DNA of 64,000 bases from positions 29,310 through 93,309 of the forward strand of contig CALFYS010000116.1 in NCBI GenBank assembly GCA_937952245.1. The letters run 5' to 3'. This document shows, piece by piece, positions 26,245 to 34,750 of this stretch (position 1 is its first letter; every line of letters starts with the position of its first letter). The translations under genes were made by a program, and so were the position numbers. This DNA is from an uncultured Alphaproteobacteria bacterium. Its GTDB lineage: Bacteria; Pseudomonadota; Alphaproteobacteria; Puniceispirillales; UBA1172. The notes beneath the pieces were generated by a model. It searched no databases, was not told the DNA's origin, and saw only the letters and a list, made by a program, of their open reading frames with translations.

Positions 26245-28707
26245 ATGATGCCTCTTTTTGATTGGACATCCCCCCTGCCGCCATCGCTCAAACAATGGTT
26301 TGACGATAAGGACTGGCATTTGCATGACCATCAGATTGAAATGATCCAGCATGGCCATGAAGGCCGCTCCACCTTGTTGGTCGCCCCCACGGGCACAGGC
26401 AAAACCTTGGCTGGATTCTTGCCTAGTTTAATTGATCTTGATGATCAATTGTCCGAAGGCTTGCATACGCTTTATATCTCCCCCCTTAAGGCCTTGGCGG
26501 TGGATATTGAGCGCAATTTAACCGCCCCCCTCGCCGCCATGAAAAACGGGATCAAAGCCGAAACCCGCACAGGGGATACGCCGCAAGCCAAACGCCAACG
26601 ACAACGTGAAAACCCGCCGCATATCTTGATGACCACCCCTGAATCCCTTGAATTGATGCTGACATGGTCGGATGCGGGGGATGTTTTTGCGGGGGTGAAA
26701 TGCGTGATCTTGGATGAAATCCACGCCCTTGCGGGCAATAAGCGGGGGGATTTGCTGGCGCTATCCTTGGCACGGTTGCGGAAATTAGCCCCCAATGCCC
26801 GTATGGTGGGGCTGTCGGCGACCATCGCCAATCCCGACCGCCTTAAGGGCTGGCTTGATCCTGAGCCTGATCGCGTCGCCATTGTCCGCGCCCAAAAATC
26901 AACATCGCCTGATATTAACGTGTTGATGAAGTCAGGCGAATTGCCTTGGGCGGGTCATTCGGCGGCTTACGCGGTGGACGATATTTATCAGATGATCAAA
27001 GACCATCAAACCACGCTGGTTTTTGTCAACACAAGGGCGCAGGCGGAAATCCTGTTCCAAAGCCTCTGGCGAATGAATGATGATAACTTGCCGATTGGCC
27101 TGCACCATGGCTCTTTGTCGGTGGAACAACGCCGCCGTGTTGAAGCGCATATGGCAAAAGGCAGTTTGCGGTCAGTGGTGGCGACATCTTCTTTGGATTT
27201 GGGGATTGATTGGGCGGATATTGATTTGGTTGTGCAAGTGGGCGCGCCCAAAGGCACCGCTCGATTATTGCAGCGCATTGGCCGTTCAGGGCATCGTTAT
27301 GACCTGACATCAAAAGCCATGTTGGTGCCGGCCAATCGCTTTGAAGTGTTTGAATGTATGGCGGCGGTGGCGGATATTGAAAAAGGGGTGTTGGATGACC
27401 CTGATGATCACCCCGGGGCGTTGGATGTTCTGGCGCAACATATTGTCGGCATGGCCATTGGTGATCCGTTTCATCCCGACGATCTTTATCAGGAAATTTG
27501 CACCGCCTATCCGTATCGCCACCTCAGCCGTCAGGATTTTGACGATACGCTGGATTTTGTCACCACCGGCGGGTACGCGCTGAAAGCTTATGAACGGTTT
27601 CATAAATTGGTGCCGGGGAAAGATGGTCTTTATCGCATTGCCCACCGCAGTATCGCCCTGCAATGGCGGCTCAACGCCGGTACGATTGTGGAAACCCATA
27701 CCCTGACGGTGCGGATGCGGGGCAGTGGCAAATTGGGCAAGATCGAAGAATATTTCGTCCAATCTCTGACCCCCGGCGATACGTTTATTTTTGCCGGGCG
27801 CATCTTGGCGTTTTTAGGGGTGAAAGCCTCAGTGGTGGAGGTTGCCCCCACCAGTGCTGCTGAACCCAAGGTTCCGGCCTACGCGGGCGGGCGTTTGCCC
27901 TTGACCACCAATCTGGCCGAACGCATCCGGCAGATGATCGCCGATCAATCCAGCTGGTCTCTTTATCCTGATGGGGTGCGGCAATGGCTGTCGATCCAAG
28001 AATGGAAATCAAGCCTGCCCGGGGTTGATCAACTGCTGGTGGAAACCTTCCCCCGGGGCAAAAAGCAATTCTGTGTTGTCTATGGATTTGAAGGCCGCAA
28101 TGCCCATCAGACACTGGGGATGCTGTTAACCCGCCGCATGGAACGCCAAGGGCTTAAGCCGATTGGTTTTGTCGCCACTGATTATGCCTTGGCGATTTGG
28201 TCTTTGCATCCTGTCGAAACACCGGAAGACTTGCTTTCGCCAGATATGCTGGGGGATGATTTAGAAGAATGGATGCAGGAAAGCGCCATGATGAAACGGT
28301 CGTTCCGAACCGTTGCCACCATCGCGGGCTTGCTGGAAAAACGCCACCCCGGGGCGGAAAAAACAGGCCGCCAGATGACGGTTAATTCAGACCTGATTTA
28401 TGATGTTTTGTTAAGGCATCAGCCTGACCATATTTTAATCCGCGCCACCCGCGATGATGCCGCCAGAGGATTGACCGATATTCGCCGCCTTGCGGATTTG
28501 CTGGCGCGGTTTGATGGCCGCATTGATTTCCGTCAATTGGATCGTGTCTCGCCCATGGCCATGCCCTTGATGCTTGAAGTGGGGCGTGAGGTGGTGACGG
28601 CTTCCGCGGTGGAAGATGGCCTCGCCGAATTGGAAGCAGAATTGATTGATGAAGCCATGGATGGGATTGACTTTTCAACGCCGATACAGGCAAATCTGGC
28701 GCTATGA
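26245..28707 (+). CDS. Ligase-associated DEXH-box helicase (Lhr-like)
   Basis: ATP-dependent 3'-5' DNA helicase/translocase of 820 aa, the TIGR04121-like Lhr subfamily. Walker A is APTGTGKT (K53), motif II is LDEIHA, motif III GLSATIA, motif IV TLVFVNTRAQAE, motif VI QRIGRSGHRYD. The Lhr core and DUF4145-like C-terminal parts follow (residues about 400-820). ATG 26245 and ATG 26248 are both possible starts. The stop overlaps the PdeM gene by 4 nt (ATGA). By family knowledge this set acts in repair of damaged or cross-linked DNA. Confidence 0.93.
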   Translation: MMPLFDWTSPLPPSLKQWFDDKDWHLHDHQIEMIQHGHEGRSTLLVAPTGTGKTLAGFLPSLIDLDDQLSEGLHTLYISPLKALAVDIERNLTAPLAAMKNGIKAETRTGDTPQAKRQRQRENPPHILMTTPESLELMLTWSDAGDVFAGVKCVILDEIHALAGNKRGDLLALSLARLRKLAPNARMVGLSATIANPDRLKGWLDPEPDRVAIVRAQKSTSPDINVLMKSGELPWAGHSAAYAVDDIYQMIKDHQTTLVFVNTRAQAEILFQSLWRMNDDNLPIGLHHGSLSVEQRRRVEAHMAKGSLRSVVATSSLDLGIDWADIDLVVQVGAPKGTARLLQRIGRSGHRYDLTSKAMLVPANRFEVFECMAAVADIEKGVLDDPDDHPGALDVLAQHIVGMAIGDPFHPDDLYQEICTAYPYRHLSRQDFDDTLDFVTTGGYALKAYERFHKLVPGKDGLYRIAHRSIALQWRLNAGTIVETHTLTVRMRGSGKLGKIEEYFVQSLTPGDTFIFAGRILAFLGVKASVVEVAPTSAAEPKVPAYAGGRLPLTTNLAERIRQMIADQSSWSLYPDGVRQWLSIQEWKSSLPGVDQLLVETFPRGKKQFCVVYGFEGRNAHQTLGMLLTRRMERQGLKPIGFVATDYALAIWSLHPVETPEDLLSPDMLGDDLEEWMQESAMMKRSFRTVATIAGLLEKRHPGAEKTGRQMTVNSDLIYDVLLRHQPDHILIRATRDDAARGLTDIRRLADLLARFDGRIDFRQLDRVSPMAMPLMLEVGREVVTASAVEDGLAELEAELIDEAMDGIDFSTPIQANLAL

Positions 28708-29396
28708 AAACACAGCGTCAATCTTCGTGCACCGTCATGATCAATGGTCAGGATGTCACCCTGAACAGTGATGGCACGGCTTTATTTGATGGCGGCCGGG
28801 TGATGGTGGTCTCAGACCTTCATTTGGAAAAGGGCAGGGCTTTATCGAAAACGACGCCCATGCCGCTTTATGATACCGATGCCACGCTCGATGCTTTGGA
28901 CGCCGCGATCAAAAGAGACCAGCCGCAACAGCTGATTTGCCTTGGCGATAGTTTTCATCGGGCGGAACTGGCGGCATCATTGGCACGGCCTTATCAAGAT
29001 CGTATCCAAGACATGATGGCGGGTCTTAATGTTATTTGGATCACGGGCAATCACGACCCGTTCTTGCCATCTTTTCTGCCCGGGGTGGCGAAAGAAGACC
29101 ATCAAACCCCATCCATTTGGTTTCGTCATATTGCCGAAGACCATATCCAAGGCGGGGAAGTCTCCGGTCATTTTCATCCGAAAGTCAGGATCAAAACCCG
29201 CGCAAGGCGGATTTCCGGCAAATGTTTTGTCCATAACGGGGCGCGGTTGATCATGCCGTCTTTTGGGGCATATACAGGCGGGTTGTCTGTTTTTGACCCC
29301 GCGATTAAGCAATTTTTCCCAAAAGGCGGAGAAATAATTTTCTGTCATGCTTGTCAGGTCTATCGTTACCCCTATTCTCAAGTCATCACAACATGA
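28704..29396 (+). CDS. pdeM: Ligase-associated metallophosphoesterase (PdeM-like)
   Basis: Calcineurin-like phosphoesterase of 230 aa. Metal motifs appear in order: VVSDLHLEKG (about residue 37), CLGDSFHR, ITGNHDP and EVSGHFHPK, then HNGARLIMPSFGAYTGG. This matches the ligase-associated phosphoesterase TIGR04123-like group, suggested to remove 3'-phosphate or phosphodiester blocks before ligation. Translationally coupled to the helicase. The photolyase gene follows 12 nt later on the same strand, so the repair genes may share one transcript. Confidence 0.9.
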   Translation: MKTQRQSSCTVMINGQDVTLNSDGTALFDGGRVMVVSDLHLEKGRALSKTTPMPLYDTDATLDALDAAIKRDQPQQLICLGDSFHRAELAASLARPYQDRIQDMMAGLNVIWITGNHDPFLPSFLPGVAKEDHQTPSIWFRHIAEDHIQGGEVSGHFHPKVRIKTRARRISGKCFVHNGARLIMPSFGAYTGGLSVFDPAIKQFFPKGGEIIFCHACQVYRYPYSQVITT

Positions 29397-29408
29397 TGAG
29401 AGATGATT

Positions 29409-30857
29409 ATGGCAACAGCACTTGTCTGGCTTCACCAAGATTTGCGGATTGGCGATCACCCCGCGCTTGACGCGGCGATCAACGCGGCGGCGGCCTCTGG
29501 CGGGGCGGTGATCCCGATTTATATCCTTGATGATCAAGCCGCTGGCCGCTGGAAAATGGGCGGCGCCAGCCGATGGTGGCTGCACCACAGCCTGACCGAT
29601 CTTCAGCACGGGTTGGAACGATTGGGGGCAGGGCTTGTGATCCGTAAAGGCGATGCCGAGGCGATCATCCCGCAATTAATCGCGGAAACAGGGGCAACAC
29701 AAATTTTTACCAGCCGCCGTGGTGAGCCTTGGTCAAAACAGCAATTAAGCCAGATTGCCAATACCCTCAAAGGGCAGGGCGTTACCACCCATATCAGCAA
29801 CAGCCCGTTTCTGATTGAGCCGGGGGATGTTCTGTCGAAGACCGGCAATCGTATGAAAGTCTTCACGCCGTTTAAGCGCAATCTGTTGGCGCGGGGCGGG
29901 ATACGTCCGGTTGTGCCGCGCCCGCAATCCATCCCTTACCCCGCAACCCCGCCCGAAAGCCTGAGCGTTGATGATTTGGGGTTGTTGCCAGCACGGCCAG
30001 ATTGGTCAGGGGGGTTGAAAAAGGCATGGCGTGTTGGTGAGGCCGCCGCCCTTAATCGTTTGCAAGAATTTCTGGATGAAACCGCCAGCAATTACCACAT
30101 CAGCCGTGACCACCCTTCTGAGATTGGCACGTCGCGGCTTTCCCCACATTTACATTTTGGGGAATTGTCTCCGGTGACAATCTATCACGCGGTGATGGAC
30201 CATTCAGGTCACGCCCCGTCAGAAGGATTGGAAGTGTTTTTGAGTGAGGTGATCTGGCGTGAATTTTCCTATGAATTGCTGGATCAATTCCCAGATATGC
30301 CCGACCAACCTTTGCGGCCAGAATTTGCAGCCTTTCCATGGCGGCAGGATTATCAACAGGATTTAGAAGCCTGGCAAAAAGGCATGACCGGCTATCCGTT
30401 GATTGATGCGGGGATGCGCGAATTATATGAAACAGGCTGGATGCATAATCGCGTGCGGATGATCACGGCTTCTTTTTTGACCAAACATTTGTTGATCCCA
30501 TGGCAGGAAGGCGAAGCGTGGTTCTTTGATACGCTTGTTGATGCTGATTTGGCCAGCAACGCCGCGGGCTGGCAATGGGTGGCCGGATGTGGTGCCGATG
30601 CCTCCCCATATTTCAGGGTGTTTAACCCCATCACCCAAGGCACGAAATTTGACGCGGCCGCCTATGTTCGGCGCTGGTGTCCTGAATTGCGGGAGCTGGA
30701 TGACAAATCCATCTTCGCGCCATTTGATGCCCCGCCGACGGTATTGTTGGGGGCAGGGGTGACGCTGGGGCGGCATTATCCCCATCCGTTGATCAGCCAC
30801 CCTGATGGCCGCAAACAAGCCCTCGATGCCTTTGCCCAAATCAAATCCGCGTCATGA
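29409..30857 (+). CDS. phr: Deoxyribodipyrimidine photolyase (class I CPD type)
   Basis: Light-driven repair of UV pyrimidine dimers, 482 aa. An antenna domain (residues 1-130, starting TALVWLHQDLRIGDHPAL) precedes the FAD helical domain with TSRLSPHLHFGELSP, EVIWREFSYELL, the WMHNRVRMITASFLTKHLLIPW block and GWQWVAGCGADASPYFRVFNP, which carry FAD and electron-transfer tryptophan positions. GAGAG lies about 7 nt before ATG 29409; ATG 29403 is less likely. It follows the ligase-associated genes and precedes the lipid module, linking dark and light repair with a surface-water lifestyle. Confidence 0.94.
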   Translation: MATALVWLHQDLRIGDHPALDAAINAAAASGGAVIPIYILDDQAAGRWKMGGASRWWLHHSLTDLQHGLERLGAGLVIRKGDAEAIIPQLIAETGATQIFTSRRGEPWSKQQLSQIANTLKGQGVTTHISNSPFLIEPGDVLSKTGNRMKVFTPFKRNLLARGGIRPVVPRPQSIPYPATPPESLSVDDLGLLPARPDWSGGLKKAWRVGEAAALNRLQEFLDETASNYHISRDHPSEIGTSRLSPHLHFGELSPVTIYHAVMDHSGHAPSEGLEVFLSEVIWREFSYELLDQFPDMPDQPLRPEFAAFPWRQDYQQDLEAWQKGMTGYPLIDAGMRELYETGWMHNRVRMITASFLTKHLLIPWQEGEAWFFDTLVDADLASNAAGWQWVAGCGADASPYFRVFNPITQGTKFDAAAYVRRWCPELRELDDKSIFAPFDAPPTVLLGAGVTLGRHYPHPLISHPDGRKQALDAFAQIKSAS

Positions 30858-30882
30858 TCCGAAATTAATTTGCCTTTTGACT

Positions 30883-30903
30883 GGTCAAACCACGGGTTTG
30901 GCC
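30883..30903 (+). other. Inverted repeat between phr and the amine-oxidase gene
   Basis: GGTCAAACC (30883-30891), loop ACG, GGTTTGGCC (30895-30903): nine pairs with one G-U. No T-run follows, so it is not a typical intrinsic terminator. It could be an operator or an RNA-processing hairpin in the 79 bp gap. Confidence 0.4.
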
Positions 30904-30936
30904 TATGTCATGGATGAATTGAATTAGGAATTTATT

Positions 30937-32253
30937 ATGCGTATAGCCGTTTTAGGGTCTGGCATTTCGGGACTCGGATGTGCCTATCTTCTTTCTCAAA
31001 AATTTGAAACTCATCTTTATGAAAAAGACAGCCGCATCGGGGGGCATTCGCATACGGTTGATGCCAACACCCGCGATGGCATGATCCCTGTTGATACGGG
31101 TTTCATTGTTTTTAACGCCTTGAACTATCCCAATCTTGTGGGGCTGTTTGATCATCTTAACGTCACCACAGAAAACACCGATATGTCCTTCGGGATTTCG
31201 GTGGATCATGGCCGGCTTGAATATGAAGGCTCCTTGCGGGGGTTGATGGCCCAGCCGTCTAATCTTTTGAAGCCAAGCTATTGGTCCATGATCGCTGATC
31301 TTGTGCGGTTTTATCGCACCGCCACCCGCGCCGTGCAAAACGGGCCGGAAGGTGAATCCTTGGGCGAATTCATCACCCGCCAGAATTACGGTAAGCCTTT
31401 TGTTCATGATCACCTCTTGCCGATGGCGGCGGCGATTTGGTCTTGCCCCGCCGATACGATGATGGCGTTTCCCGCGAAATCGTTCATTCAATTTATGGAA
31501 AATCACCAATTGCTGAATTTTATCGAACGCCCGCAATGGCGAACGGTAACAGGCGGCTCACGCCAATATGTGCAAAAGATCACCAATCATCTGGGCGCGG
31601 CGGTGAAAGCCAACACAAATATCACCAGCATTGAACGTCGCGGCGGCGGGGTTGTCCTCAATATCGAAGGCGAAGGTGAGGTTTATTACGATAAGGTTGT
31701 TTTGGCCGCCCATGCCGATCAATCCTTGGCGATGATTAAAGATGCCAGCCCAGAAGAACAAGCGGTATTGGGCGCGTTTGATTTCCAACCGAACCGCGTC
31801 ATCCTTCATAGCGACAAACGCTTGATGCCAAATCGCAAAGCCGCGTGGGCATCATGGAGTTACATGAAATCCGTGGCGGCGGAAACCGGCGAGACTGAAT
31901 TATGCGTCAGCTATTGGATGAACCGATTGCAAAACCTGAAAACAACTCAGCCTTTATTGGTGACGCTTAACCCCACCATCGAACCGAAAGCGGATTTGGT
32001 GCATGGGGTCTATCATTATGACCACCCTGTTTTTGATCAAAAAGCCATTGATGGCCAAACGGCGTTAAAAGCACTGCAAGGCCAGAACGGTCTTTATTAT
32101 TGCGGGGCGTGGACAGGCTATGGTTTCCATGAAGATGGTTTGAGCTCCGCCGTCGCGGTGGCGAAAACTCTTGGGGTTGATGTGCCGTGGCAAAGCCCGA
32201 CCCAAGGTTATGCCGCCACCTCGCCCATAGATGAGGAGCGTAAGTTGGCCTGA
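30937..32253 (+). CDS. FAD-dependent amine oxidase-like desaturase
   Basis: Flavoprotein of 438 aa. The start is a textbook FAD fold, IAVLGSGISGLGCAYLLS...YEKDSRIGGHSHTV, followed by PVDTGFIVFN and the C-terminal YYCGAWTGYGFHEDGLSSAVAVA that closes over FAD. This subfamily travels with DUF1365 and cyclopropane-fatty-acid-synthase-like genes; a Rhodobacter relative (UfaD, from memory) makes a diene during furan fatty acid synthesis. The stop overlaps the DUF1365 start by 1 nt. AGGA lies 8 nt before the ATG. A fatty acyl chain as substrate is inference from context. Confidence 0.88.
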   Translation: MRIAVLGSGISGLGCAYLLSQKFETHLYEKDSRIGGHSHTVDANTRDGMIPVDTGFIVFNALNYPNLVGLFDHLNVTTENTDMSFGISVDHGRLEYEGSLRGLMAQPSNLLKPSYWSMIADLVRFYRTATRAVQNGPEGESLGEFITRQNYGKPFVHDHLLPMAAAIWSCPADTMMAFPAKSFIQFMENHQLLNFIERPQWRTVTGGSRQYVQKITNHLGAAVKANTNITSIERRGGGVVLNIEGEGEVYYDKVVLAAHADQSLAMIKDASPEEQAVLGAFDFQPNRVILHSDKRLMPNRKAAWASWSYMKSVAAETGETELCVSYWMNRLQNLKTTQPLLVTLNPTIEPKADLVHGVYHYDHPVFDQKAIDGQTALKALQGQNGLYYCGAWTGYGFHEDGLSSAVAVAKTLGVDVPWQSPTQGYAATSPIDEERKLA

Positions 32254-33062
32254 TGTCCGCCTGTTCCCTTGTTCAATCCTCGATCATTCATGTCCGCCAT
32301 GGCACGCCATCGCATCGGCTGGAGCGGCAGGGGCTTTCGATCTGGATTGACGTGGATAAATTGCAGGAAGCGGGGCGGCTGTCGCGGTTTTTTTCGGTCA
32401 ATCGATTTAATCTTTTGTCCTTCCATGAAAAAGATTACGGCTGTAATTTCAAATCAAAAGCAGCCCCCGTGCCGCTGGCAACATATGCCCGCGCCATCGC
32501 CCATGATATTGACCCAAGCCTTAACATTGATACGGTCAGGCTGTTGACCTTCCCTCGTATTCTTGGGGTCAGTTTTAACCCGATTTCGGTTTACCTTTGT
32601 TCCAGCCAAGGGCGTGATGTGCTGGCGATTTATGAAGTCCGCAACACGTTTGGCGATATGCATTCCTATGTGGGGCAAATTGAAGACGGCGCGCAATCGG
32701 TGCATCAAGTGAAAAAGCATCTCCATGTCTCGCCGTTCTTTTCCATGGATGGCGGGTACAAGCTGAAGCTGAGAGCAAAAGATGGATTGATGCGCTTGCT
32801 GATCCATTACCACGCCCGCAACAAACCTCTGTTGACGGCGACCTTGCGGGGGCAGATCAACCCGCTGACCACATCATCATTATTAAAGGCGGTTTGGGGA
32901 ACAGGCCAGTTCCCGATGCGCCCGTTGATCGCCATCCATTGGGAGGCGGTTAAATTATGGCTGAAGAAAGTTCAGTTTTTTGGAAGACCCGCGCCTTTGT
33001 CACGGCCATGGACAGAAGCCGGAATAAAAATGGCCAGAATGAAAAGGAATGAAACATCATGA
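32253..33062 (+). CDS. DUF1365 family protein
   Basis: Uncharacterised 269-residue protein of the DUF1365 family. Recognisable blocks are HVRHGTPSHRLERQGLSIWID at the start, LLTFPRILGVSFNPISVYLC near residue 100, YEVRNTFGDMHSY and the later HVSPFFSMDGGYKL. The family is almost always encoded between an amine-oxidase-like flavoprotein and a CFA-synthase-like methyltransferase, as here, with 1 nt and 4 nt overlaps. Its biochemical role is not known; a role in handling modified fatty acyl chains is inferred only from this linkage. Confidence 0.9.
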   Translation: MSACSLVQSSIIHVRHGTPSHRLERQGLSIWIDVDKLQEAGRLSRFFSVNRFNLLSFHEKDYGCNFKSKAAPVPLATYARAIAHDIDPSLNIDTVRLLTFPRILGVSFNPISVYLCSSQGRDVLAIYEVRNTFGDMHSYVGQIEDGAQSVHQVKKHLHVSPFFSMDGGYKLKLRAKDGLMRLLIHYHARNKPLLTATLRGQINPLTTSSLLKAVWGTGQFPMRPLIAIHWEAVKLWLKKVQFFGRPAPLSRPWTEAGIKMARMKRNETS

Positions 33063-34252
33063 TTGCTGCTATTACCAATTCACTTCGGGCGAAAGCCTTT
33101 ATTAAAATTATCAGCAAATTGCGCTATGGGCGGCTGCACCTGACCATGCCTGATGGCAATCAATATCAATTTGAAGGCAGTGAACAAGGCCCTGATGCGG
33201 ATATGACGATCCATTCCCATAACGCGATTAAGCGCATGATGGCCGATGGCAAAATGGGGTTTTGCGAAGCCTTTATGGTGGCGGAGATCACCAGCCATGA
33301 TCCCGCGGCATTGGTCGAATTGGCGGTGATGCAAAATGATTATGTCGAAGCCAATCTGAAATTCAGCGTGATCAAAACACAGTTGCGGAAATTGATGCAT
33401 TACCGCAACAACAATTCCAAAACAGGGTCGCGCAAGAACATTTCCTATCATTATGATCTGGGCAATAGTTTTTATGACAAATGGCTTGATCGCAGCATGA
33501 CCTATTCGTCGGCTTATTTTGAACGTGAAACCGATGATCTGAAAACCGCCCAAGAAGCCAAATATCGCCGCTTGGCTGAAATGGTGGGTCTTAAGCGGGG
33601 CGATCGCGTTCTTGAAATTGGTTGCGGTTGGGGCGGCTTTGCTGAATTTGCCGCCAGCCATTATGACGTGCATATCACGGGCATCACCATCTCTCAGGAA
33701 CAATATGACTACGCGGTGGCGCGGATTGAAAAGGCTGGGCTGAGCGATAAAGTCACGTTGAAATTGACCGATTATCGCGATGTCACCGAACAATTTGATA
33801 AGATTGTTTCGATTGAAATGTTTGAAGCCGTGGGGGAGGCGTATTGGCCGACCTATTTCAGCACGCTTTCACGTTGCCTTCATCAAGGCGGTAAAGCCGC
33901 CTTGCAGGTGATCACCATTGATGATGCGATTTTTGATGATTACAAACGTGAACCAGATTTCATCCAGCAATATATTTTCCCCGGCGGGATGTTGCCATCG
34001 GTGCCAAGGCTGGACACACCCTTGAAATCAGCAGGGCTTAAGTTGGTGGAAGACAATGGCTTTGGCCTGCATTACGCCCGCACGCTCAAAGAATGGCGGG
34101 ATCGTTTTCTAGAGGCCTGGCCTGAAATTTCAGACACGGGGTTTGATCAACGCTTCAAACGGATGTGGGAGCTGTATCTGGCCTATTGTGAAGGCGGGTT
34201 CCGCGCTGGCAGTATTGATGTCCGGCATATGCTGATCGAACGTGAAGGTTAA
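33059..34252 (+). CDS. Cyclopropane-fatty-acid synthase-like SAM methyltransferase
   Basis: SAM-dependent enzyme of 397 aa that methylates or cyclopropanates unsaturated phospholipid acyl chains at the membrane. The N-terminal lipid-binding domain covers about residues 1-110; SYHYDLGNSFYDKWLDRSMTYSSAYF near residue 125, the SAM site VLEIGCGWGGFAEFA near residue 183, GITISQEQY, and SIEMFEAVGE with the active-site glutamate follow, then QQYIFPGGMLPSV. ATGA overlap with DUF1365. In this context it may be the methylating enzyme of a furan- or cyclopropane-fatty-acid pathway (inference). Confidence 0.9.
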   Translation: MIAAITNSLRAKAFIKIISKLRYGRLHLTMPDGNQYQFEGSEQGPDADMTIHSHNAIKRMMADGKMGFCEAFMVAEITSHDPAALVELAVMQNDYVEANLKFSVIKTQLRKLMHYRNNNSKTGSRKNISYHYDLGNSFYDKWLDRSMTYSSAYFERETDDLKTAQEAKYRRLAEMVGLKRGDRVLEIGCGWGGFAEFAASHYDVHITGITISQEQYDYAVARIEKAGLSDKVTLKLTDYRDVTEQFDKIVSIEMFEAVGEAYWPTYFSTLSRCLHQGGKAALQVITIDDAIFDDYKREPDFIQQYIFPGGMLPSVPRLDTPLKSAGLKLVEDNGFGLHYARTLKEWRDRFLEAWPEISDTGFDQRFKRMWELYLAYCEGGFRAGSIDVRHMLIEREG

Positions 34253-34262
34253 TCGCTGACCT

Positions 34263-34283
34263 TCACCCTCACCCTCACCCTCA
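34263..34283. repeat. Hexamer tandem repeat (TCACCC)x3 + TCA
   Basis: Three perfect TCACCC copies (34263-34280) then TCA, filling most of the 28 bp between the convergent methyltransferase and NTF2-like genes. The final TCA is the stop codon of the minus-strand gene. Only three G-runs occur on the minus strand, so a quadruplex is not well supported. Confidence 0.75.
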
Positions 34284-34742
34284 TTGGGACGGCAAGACAA
34301 ATTTCTTTAAGATTGGACGGATCAACGCCCCGACATAAGGGATTTTGGCGAGCAATTGGCTGGCGCTATCCCAATGGTCGTAATGGGCGGTGATCAAGCC
34401 TTTGTCATTGGCGTGGACTTCGGTCATGCCGGTGAAATCCAAATCCATATGCGGCCATGATTTGAGCTTAGCGGTCATCCGCCAATGGATATAAGAGGCG
34501 TTCTTGCCATGGGCCAAATCGGTGATGTCAAACCTTGGGTCATGGCAAGTGTCATACATATGAGCAAAGACATGGTGAAACCCTTTGCGGCCTTCGATCC
34601 GGTTAAAAGGATCGGTGAAAACAATCTTATCATCGGCCATGGCCACCAGCGCATCAAGGCTTTCAGGGGTCAGTTGGGCAAAGGCCTCCGCGTAAAGAGT
34701 GATGGCATTAATCGCTTTTTTATTGCGGCTTGAGGTGGTCAT
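34281..34742 (-). CDS. SnoaL/NTF2-like protein
   Basis: Small alpha+beta cone-fold protein of 153 aa, NTF2/SnoaL-like. Typical pieces are AITLYAEAFAQLTPESLDALVAM, DKIVFTDPFNRIEGRKGFHHVFAHM, and the C-terminal HYDHWDSASQLLAKIPYVG, which matches the form found beside CFA-synthase-like genes in proteobacteria. The catalytic or binding role is unknown. It lies 9 nt downstream of the SDR gene on the same strand, and both face the lipid module. Confidence 0.85.
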   Translation of the reverse strand: MTTSSRNKKAINAITLYAEAFAQLTPESLDALVAMADDKIVFTDPFNRIEGRKGFHHVFAHMYDTCHDPRFDITDLAHGKNASYIHWRMTAKLKSWPHMDLDFTGMTEVHANDKGLITAHYDHWDSASQLLAKIPYVGALIRPILKKFVLPSQ

Positions 34743-34750
34743 GATGGGTC

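Noticed and set aside
28977..29675. Open frame of 232 codons antisense across pdeM and phr
   Set aside because: Crosses the junction of two confident genes on the other strand and has no domain; a shadow frame.
30855..30936. Possible ECF sigma (RpoE-type) promoter before the amine-oxidase gene
   Set aside because: A TGATCC resembles the -35 element, but no matching -10 is found at the proper distance, so it is left unannotated.
33080..33793. Open frame of 237 codons antisense to the CFA-like methyltransferase gene
   Set aside because: Rich in Ile/His/Phe from reverse reading of Asp/Asn/Lys codons, no known motif, and fully inside a well-supported gene.
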